Positions 59,060 to 64,000 of a stretch of DNA of 64,000 bases are shown one piece after another (the first letter of the stretch is position 1; each line of letters starts with the position of its first letter). Where the stretch lies: the NCBI RefSeq assembly GCF_000808575.1, contig NZ_JWLW01000018.1:19257-83256 (forward strand), read 5' to 3'. The position numbers and the translations under genes were made by a program. The stretch comes from Alteromonas marina. GTDB taxonomy: Bacteria; Pseudomonadota; Gammaproteobacteria; Enterobacterales; Alteromonadaceae. A model generated the notes under the pieces. That model made no database searches. It was given only the letters and a program-made list of their open reading frames with translations, and was not told the origin of the DNA.

Positions 59060-60526
59060 GTGTCACAAGAAAGTTCTTCTTATCAAAATCTTCACAAACC
59101 GAGCAGTAGTTTTAAATCAAGAGACGAATATTTAAATCACGAACTTCAAATACTTTCTCCAAAACGTTGGCGGTTGAACCTGCCTGGTAAAGACTACCGC
59201 GTTGAGTGGGAAGACTTTGTGCCAGGCATGGCGGCGACCATAGGAAAAATCGTTATGGTTGCCGCCGTAGTAGGTGCATTCGCAGCACCGCTAGGGCTAT
59301 CTCCTGAGTTTGTTGTTGAAAACGTGCGCTTTGAATTACTCATTGCAGCAGTCTTGTTCGTTGTTCTGATTTCAGGTTTTCTGAACCCGTCAGCTAATTT
59401 AGCAGGTACACACGGCCCCTTACTGCCCTTGGTACCCCTTATTGTTGCATCTGGCGGCCATCCCATGGCGCTCGGTCTACTCATTGGACTATTTGGTTTT
59501 ATTTTAGGAATAACGAAGGGCGGCAGTGTGCTAGCCAGGCTAACCAGTAACGGTGTATGCGGTGGGCTGCTGTTGTACTTAGGGTTTATTGGCATTACAG
59601 GGCAGGTGAAGAAACTCTTTGCGTGGGCAGAAAGCTTCGATATGGCTTACTTAGCCTTCGTGGTGATCATTGCCACTATTTTAATGTATGCATGGTTAGA
59701 GCATATTCAAAAGCGCTGGCTAGCCATTCCGCTTGGTGCGGTGATGGCGGCAGTCATTGCGTTTTCCTTCGGTGCGCCATTTGAGTTCACAACGTCGCCG
59801 GGTATGCCTAACTTGAACCCTGCTTATTGGTGGGGGGGAGACACAGGTTGGAAACTAGGCCTGCCAGATTGGTCGCATTTCATTGCTGTGCTGCCTTTTG
59901 CTGTGCTGGCTGTGTCTATGTGGTCGCCAGATTTCTTAGGCCATCAAGTTTTCCAAAAGCTTAGCTACCCTAAAAAAAGTGAACGAGCGCACATGAATAT
60001 AGATGACACCATGATTGCTGCATCTAGTCGTCAGGCAGTGGGAAGCCTTCTGGGAGGGGGTAATATCTCATCTTCGTGGGGGACCTACATTATCCCGGCT
60101 TCAATCGCGCGCAGACCCATACCCGGTGGAGCATTAGTGACTGGCTTTTTATGCGTTGTAGCGGCACTTTGGGGTTACCCCATGGATTTAGCAATTTGGC
60201 CGCCAGTGCTTTGCGTAGCGCTTATTGTTGGGGTCTTTCTGCCGCTTATGGAAGCCGGTATGCAAATGACGCGTGAAGGTAAAACAACCCAGTCTGCCGC
60301 ATTGGTAGTGATCTCATCTGTATTAGTTAATCCGGTATTCGGATGGTCTTTTACCATGCTTTTGGATAATTTGGGGCTCGTTGGGTGCAAAGATAGAGCT
60401 GGAGAGCTCGGCAAAGCAGGGCGTTGGCTAATTCCAGGAATTACGTTTTTGGTGTTATGTACCGTTATGGCACTAATTGGTATGTTCCCGGGGGTGCCCG
60501 CGATTATGGAAACCTTCAGAATGTGA
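59060..60526 (+). CDS. DUF3360 family membrane permease
   Basis: This 488-residue protein starts MSQESSSYQNLHKPSSSFKSRDEYLNHELQILSPKRWRLNLPGKDYRVEWEDFVPGMAATIGKIVMV and has about 11-12 hydrophobic segments from residue 55 on. Conserved loops include NLAGTHGPLLPLVPLIVASGGHPMALGLLIG, MWSPDFLGHQVFQKLSYP and SSWGTYIIPASIARRPIPGGAL. I recognise it as DUF3360, common in Vibrio and relatives, with a layout like xanthine/uracil or sulfate permeases. The substrate is unknown. The start is a GTG with AGGTG upstream. It lies between two tRNA-Ser copies. Confidence 0.8.
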   Translation: MSQESSSYQNLHKPSSSFKSRDEYLNHELQILSPKRWRLNLPGKDYRVEWEDFVPGMAATIGKIVMVAAVVGAFAAPLGLSPEFVVENVRFELLIAAVLFVVLISGFLNPSANLAGTHGPLLPLVPLIVASGGHPMALGLLIGLFGFILGITKGGSVLARLTSNGVCGGLLLYLGFIGITGQVKKLFAWAESFDMAYLAFVVIIATILMYAWLEHIQKRWLAIPLGAVMAAVIAFSFGAPFEFTTSPGMPNLNPAYWWGGDTGWKLGLPDWSHFIAVLPFAVLAVSMWSPDFLGHQVFQKLSYPKKSERAHMNIDDTMIAASSRQAVGSLLGGGNISSSWGTYIIPASIARRPIPGGALVTGFLCVVAALWGYPMDLAIWPPVLCVALIVGVFLPLMEAGMQMTREGKTTQSAALVVISSVLVNPVFGWSFTMLLDNLGLVGCKDRAGELGKAGRWLIPGITFLVLCTVMALIGMFPGVPAIMETFRM

Positions 60527-60594
60527 TGAGGGCTTTAGGGTAAGGTTACTCTTTTAGAGTTTAAGTTACTGAAACCAGATAGGCTATTACGCGA

Positions 60595-60629
60595 ACGGCG
60601 TCGGAGGTGTTTCTCCACGCCGTTTTTAT
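60595..60629 (+). terminator. Terminator of the DUF3360 gene
   Basis: Hairpin with outer arms ACGGCGT / ACGCCGT and inner GGAG / CTCC, followed by TTTTTATTT. Confidence 0.82.
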
Positions 60630-60708
60630 TTAATTTAATATGCTGATATCCCTCATCCACTGAAGTTACGTTTTTACCACATAAATTAAGCGTTACGCGT
60701 ACCGCGAT

Positions 60709-61614
60709 TTACTTGTCCCAGTAGGGCGTACTTTCAAAATAGCTTGATAAAAAGTCAATGAAAACCCTTAGCTTATTAGAAATGAGCTTACGATGAGGAT
60801 AGACCGCATACAAAGAGATAGGTTGCGGTACGAAATCGTCCAGTATGGACACGAGTTCCCCGTTTTTGAGCGCTTCACCGGCAATGAAGGTAGGTTGAAG
60901 TACATAACCTTCACCCTGCTTTGCTACATTGGTTAGGACTTCTCCATTATTGGCGGTTAGCTTAGGCGTCACAGTCTGGGCATTTGCTTTGAGCGCCGCA
61001 ATAAGCGCTGATTTATCGTTATCATAGTTGACGTAGGAGTACTCTAGATAGTGTTCAGGTTTTAATTCAGCTGGATGTTGCGGTGTGCCATATTTTTCCA
61101 GGTAGGCTGGTGAAGCGCACAGGGCCAGCTTTATCGTTGTGATTTTCTTGGCCACCAGCGACGAGTTAGCTAGGTGACCTGCACGTATTGCTACGTCAAA
61201 GCCTTCGTCTATCACATCAATCTTTCTATCGTTTAGCTGCAAGTTTATCGATACGTGAGGGTGTGTTTGTTGAAACGCACTGAGTGCACTCGCTAAATGT
61301 AATGTTGAGAAAGAGACAGGGGCACTTACGTGCAAAACTCCCTTTGCTTCTGTATTGAGCAACCCAAGCTGACTTTCCATATCGGTTACGCTTTCAAGAA
61401 TATGATTTGCATGTTGCAAACACTGCTGACCAGCCTCGGTTAGGTGAATTTTTCTTGTAGTGCGATTGAATAAACGCGTATCAAGTTGCTTCTCTAATTC
61501 GGCAACATACTTGCTTACGAGTTGGTTTGACGTGTCTAGCTTTTCTGCAGCTTTTGTAAAACTGCCTTCATTCGCAACCACGCAGAAGGTTTTCAGTAGC
61601 GATAATTTATCCAT
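60709..61614 (-). CDS. LysR-family transcriptional regulator
   Basis: A 301-residue regulator with an N-terminal winged helix (MDKLSLLKTFCVVANEGSFTKAAEKLDTSNQLVSKYVAELEKQLDTRLFNRTTRKIHLTEAG) and a C-terminal substrate-binding-like domain (about 90-295) containing HVSAPVSFSTLHLASALSAFQQTHPHVSINLQLNDRKIDVIDEGFDVAIRAG. It is divergent from the DoxX-dioxygenase pair across a 194-bp gap, the usual arrangement for a LysR protein that controls its neighbours. The inducer is unknown. Confidence 0.92.
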   Translation of the reverse strand: MDKLSLLKTFCVVANEGSFTKAAEKLDTSNQLVSKYVAELEKQLDTRLFNRTTRKIHLTEAGQQCLQHANHILESVTDMESQLGLLNTEAKGVLHVSAPVSFSTLHLASALSAFQQTHPHVSINLQLNDRKIDVIDEGFDVAIRAGHLANSSLVAKKITTIKLALCASPAYLEKYGTPQHPAELKPEHYLEYSYVNYDNDKSALIAALKANAQTVTPKLTANNGEVLTNVAKQGEGYVLQPTFIAGEALKNGELVSILDDFVPQPISLYAVYPHRKLISNKLRVFIDFLSSYFESTPYWDK

Positions 61615-61808
61615 CGTTTAGCCATTCGTCTCTATAAACAACAAAATGTTGGTAATCATTCAATATTCAACCGCTTTATTCAATAGGTGTTGGTAACTAT
61701 TGTATGTGCATCAGGTTAGCGCTGTGCCAACTCAATGAAGTCAGGCGGAGCGTTCATCACTTTTTAGATATGACACTTTCAATTACGAGAGACTTTGAGG
61801 ATTCAACA

Positions 61809-62255
61809 ATGAACAAGCAATTTCTGAAAAACATTTTTACTTCTAACAGCAGTATTTCTAGTTTGGTTTTACGTGTGCCTGTGGGCATTATTCTTACTGC
61901 ACACGGCGCACAAAAGCTTTTTGCGTGGTTTGGTGGTTATGGATTAGAAGGAACAGGTCAGTGGATGGAAAGCATTGGTTTAGCGCCAGGCTTTTTAATG
62001 GCATTGCTGGCCGGCAGCGCTGAGTTTTTTGGCGGGCTAGCGCTTATTATAGGTTTTCTAACACGCCCAGCCGCTTTAGTAAGTGCATTCACAATGGTGA
62101 TTGCGATTTTTAGTGTACATGCAGCAAACGGTTTATTTATGACTAACAACGGTTACGAGTTTGCACTCACGCTACTTGCTGCAACCGGTGCGCTAGCTAT
62201 TCAAGGTGGCGGTAAATTTTCAATCGACTCTCTTATTAGTCACAAGCTGAATTAA
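61809..62255 (+). CDS. DoxX family membrane protein
   Basis: From the ATG at 61809, with GAGG about nine bases upstream, the product is 148 residues with four hydrophobic helices. LVLRVPVGIILTAHGAQKLFAWFGGYGLEGTGQWMESIGLAPGFLMALLAGSAEFFGGLALIIGFLTRPAALVSAFTMVIAIFSVH is typical DoxX. The family is linked to quinone or thiosulfate oxidation and redox balance, but its direct reaction is not established. It is paired with the dioxygenase-like gene downstream (180-bp gap) and divergent from the LysR gene. Confidence 0.9.
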   Translation: MNKQFLKNIFTSNSSISSLVLRVPVGIILTAHGAQKLFAWFGGYGLEGTGQWMESIGLAPGFLMALLAGSAEFFGGLALIIGFLTRPAALVSAFTMVIAIFSVHAANGLFMTNNGYEFALTLLAATGALAIQGGGKFSIDSLISHKLN

Positions 62256-62283
62256 TAGCGGTTGTGAGATTTCGACGACTAAC

Positions 62284-62309
62284 GAAACCGGCCTAAATGC
62301 GCCGGTTTC
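62284..62309 (+). terminator. Hairpin between doxX-type gene and dioxygenase gene
   Basis: GAAACCGGC / GCCGGTTTC, a perfect 9-bp stem with an 8-nt loop, 28 bp after the DoxX stop. There is no T run, so it may attenuate or stabilise the message. Confidence 0.55.
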
Positions 62310-62435
62310 AATGGCTATGGAGCCCTTATATCAATCCGCATACATCATTGCCTACTCATAAGACGCTGGCAAGTTTCCTAACGAAGCGTGGAAATGCAGG
62401 AATGGTATTCTCTACATCTAACAAGGTATGGTCTT

Positions 62436-63326
62436 ATGCAACAGCGAACGCAAACTCGCCCGTCTGTGCGAATTAACACCGCTTATATTTCTCATGGTGG
62501 AGGGCCGCTTCCACTTCTTGAAATGCAGTCAGTAGGAGAGGCGAGAACGCCTGCCTATCACATTGAAATGATTGAAGCGCTCAAAGCATTATCAACAGAT
62601 TTACCCAAACCTGATGCAGTCATAGTGATTAGTGCCCATTGGGAAGATACTGAAGTCTGTGTAACTACTAACCCAGAACCTTCCTTGATTTATGACTATT
62701 ATGGCTTCCCTAAAGAGGCGTATTCCCTTGAATATCCAACCAAAGGAGAAGTCGCACTCGCAACTTTATTACTAAAGCGTTTCGCAGAACAAGGCATTGC
62801 TGCACGGGAGGATAGGGCACGCGGTTTCGATCATGGAATGTTCATTCCCCTAAGTATTATGTACCCCAGTGCCGATGTGCCTTGTATTCAACTATCCATC
62901 ACGTCTGATTTGAATTCGGAAAAGCATGTGTTATTGGGGGAGGCAATTAGGAAAGCTATTGAACTCGGGATAGAGCCTGTAAATAGTGATGCAAAGAACG
63001 AAGTGAATATTTTAGTATTGGGCTCGGGGTCTTCTTTTCACAATATGCAGGGCTTTTTTGATAGCTCCGATGATGCAATGCGAAAAGCAACGCGCTTTAA
63101 TAACTGGCTTCAGACAACTATGCAGACCAGTGCCTACAGCGAGAATGAACGCAAAGCTCGTCTTGTTGAATGGTACAGCGCGCCGGATGCGCGATACGCC
63201 CATCCTAGAGAAGAGCACCTTCTTCCTCTCCATGTTTGTTATGGTGTTAATAATAGAGCAGCTGATAAAGCTCTGTCTTTAACGCTTCTAACCAAACCTG
63301 CAAGCATGTTTGTGTGGTGTGATTGA
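62436..63326 (+). CDS. Extradiol (LigB/DODA-type) ring-cleavage dioxygenase
   Basis: From the ATG at 62436 the product is 296 residues. It belongs to the DODA/YgiD type of class III extradiol dioxygenases. INTAYISHGGGPLPLLE supplies the first metal His, VIVISAHWED the second and RGFDHGMFIPLSIMYP the catalytic His. REEHLLPLHVCYGV near the C-terminus has another conserved His. Such enzymes cleave catecholic compounds (DOPA in plants) using iron or zinc. The substrate is unknown. Together with DoxX and the divergent LysR gene it forms a small cluster. Confidence 0.88.
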   Translation: MQQRTQTRPSVRINTAYISHGGGPLPLLEMQSVGEARTPAYHIEMIEALKALSTDLPKPDAVIVISAHWEDTEVCVTTNPEPSLIYDYYGFPKEAYSLEYPTKGEVALATLLLKRFAEQGIAAREDRARGFDHGMFIPLSIMYPSADVPCIQLSITSDLNSEKHVLLGEAIRKAIELGIEPVNSDAKNEVNILVLGSGSSFHNMQGFFDSSDDAMRKATRFNNWLQTTMQTSAYSENERKARLVEWYSAPDARYAHPREEHLLPLHVCYGVNNRAADKALSLTLLTKPASMFVWCD

Positions 63327-63453
63327 CAGTGCTTCACATTGCAGCGTCAGTGCAACACCTGATTGAATAACGCCTGCGTTAAGCGAGAGCAATTAAATTT
63401 TGAACACTTTGATTATCAATTGGTCGTTTGAGTAAAAATGTTAAAATTAGTGC

Positions 63454-63481
63454 TTTACAGTCCCACATAAATCATTAAGAT
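63454..63481 (+). promoter_or_regulatory. Promoter of tRNA-Ser copy 2
   Basis: TTTACA (63454-63459) and TAAGAT (63476-63481) with a 16-bp spacer and a GC-rich ACGCAGC discriminator, as in copy 1. Confidence 0.78.
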
Positions 63482-63494
63482 ACGCAGCACTTCA

Positions 63495-63586
63495 GGAGAG
63501 TTGGCAGAGCCCGGTTTAATGCACCTGACTTGAAATCAGACGTGGGGTCAAACCCACCGGGGGTTCGAATCCCTCACTCTCCGCCA
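63495..63586 (+). tRNA. tRNA-Ser (UGA), copy 2
   Basis: All 92 bases, including CCA, are identical to copy 1 (58823-58914), and the anticodon TGA is at 63531-63533. The promoter and terminator are also repeated. Confidence 0.96.
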
Positions 63587-63592
63587 AATACG

Positions 63593-63623
63593 AAAAACCC
63601 GCACATTGTTGCGGGTTTTTTTA
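63593..63623 (+). terminator. Terminator of tRNA-Ser copy 2
   Basis: AAAAACCCGC / GCGGGTTTTT hairpin with the loop ACATTGTT, followed by T residues. Confidence 0.92.
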
Positions 63624-63946
63624 TAGGCTCAATTTACTCGCTCTAGTATATGGCTATAGCCAAGAGTGAAATCTACGCAAAACGATATTGTTCAAAGCTA
63701 AACGAACATTATCATTTTGGCATCATGAACTGTCGATGTGCATAGAACACCTAATGAGAATTTTTGAGTGAGAACTTCAATCGCTTTTAAAAAACTTCGA
63801 TTTATGTTTTACGTGCATTTATAGTAGGTTAACGCTAAAAGTGTTTTTAAATAATGAGAACGTAGGCCATTTTTTACCAAGATGATTATTATTCTTGCGA
63901 AAAGGTGAATATTTCACCAGTTGATTGATTTAATTGAAATTAGTGC
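63624..63946. other. AT-rich spacer before the third tRNA-Ser copy
   Basis: These 323 bp show no ORF of useful length. A short inverted repeat GGTGAA-TAT-TTCACC lies at 63904-63918, about 29 bp before the third promoter. Confidence 0.45.
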
Positions 63947-63974
63947 TTTACAGCGTCACGTAAATCATTAAGAT
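63947..63974 (+). promoter_or_regulatory. Promoter of tRNA-Ser copy 3
   Basis: TTTACA (63947-63952) and TAAGAT (63969-63974) with a 16-bp spacer. The discriminator differs slightly (AAGCGTC). Confidence 0.75.
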
Positions 63975-63987
63975 AAGCGTCACTTCA

Positions 63988-64000
63988 GGAGAGTTGGCAG
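63988..64000 (+). tRNA. tRNA-Ser copy 3, 5' end only (cut by window edge)
   Basis: The last 13 bases (GGAGAGTTGGCAG) are identical to the first 13 of copies 1 and 2 and follow the same promoter. The rest, including the anticodon, is outside the window. Confidence 0.8.

Overview
The window looks like core chromosome of a marine gammaproteobacterium of the Alteromonas type. Gene order agrees closely with several conserved E. coli neighbourhoods: cmoA-cmoB; purM-purN; hda / arsC / bepA / perM / bcp / gcvR / dapA / bamC / purC; yfaE-nrdB-nrdA-ubiG-gyrA; serC-aroA-cmk-rpsA-ihfB-lapA-lapB-pyrF; lrp-ftsK-lolA-rarA-serS; and tusE/tusBCD-yccA next to a tRNA-Ser. The genus is inferred from protein resemblance and synteny. 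No database search was possible.

Layout. 1-1.2 kb: tRNA wobble-uridine modification (cmoB cut by the window edge, cmoA). 1.3-2.0 kb: a LuxR-type response regulator. 2.4-4.9 kb: fadE behind a FadR-like operator. 5.2-7.7 kb: purM-purN-DUF3108 operon. 8-10.2 kb: DUF2066 protein and hda, the latter ending in a 27-bp tandem triplication. 10.2-13.7 kb: a large HExxH lipoprotein, a DUF2069 membrane protein, a WrbA-like flavoprotein and an ArsC-like protein. 13.9-17.3 kb: TlpA-like thioredoxin, BepA-type periplasmic protease, PerM-type permease. 17.5-21.4 kb: bcp, gcvR, dapA, bamC, purC. 21.6-27.3 kb is the most accessory-looking stretch: an EamA transporter, a fossil of a diguanylate cyclase, an intact GAF-GGDEF-EAL protein, an old-yellow-enzyme homologue and two small proteins. 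27.4-32.5 kb: class Ia ribonucleotide reductase with a long leader carrying two phased pairs of NrdR-box-like sites, then ubiG. 32.8-47.8 kb: gyrA, serC-aroA-cmk-rpsA-ihfB, a large PilZ protein, lapA-lapB-pyrF, ald and lrp. 48-55.5 kb: ftsK-lolA-rarA-crcB-serS and a divergent SRAP-like protein. 55.6-58.6 kb: a host-attachment-family protein, tusDCB-tusE and a Bax-inhibitor-1 protein. 58.8-64 kb: two complete and one edge-cut copy of tRNA-Ser(UGA), each with the same promoter. The first two copies enclose a DUF3360 permease and a LysR / DoxX / extradiol-dioxygenase-like cluster.

The genes serve mainly nucleotide synthesis (purM, purN, purC, pyrF, nrdAB), amino-acid and aromatic synthesis (dapA, serC, aroA), envelope assembly (bamC, bepA, lolA, lapAB), chromosome maintenance (gyrA, hda, ihfB, ftsK, rarA) and tRNA modification (cmoAB, tusBCDE). 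Cyclic-di-GMP signalling is represented by one dual-domain enzyme, one dead fragment and one PilZ protein.

I found no CRISPR array, insertion sequence, prophage, restriction or defence cassette, or recognisable biosynthetic cluster, and I do not claim a new system. The observations most worth a second look are the repeated NrdR-like pairs, the tRNA-Ser repeats flanking cargo, the GGDEF fossil, the HExxH lipoprotein, and the divergent SRAP-like protein that keeps its apparent catalytic residues.
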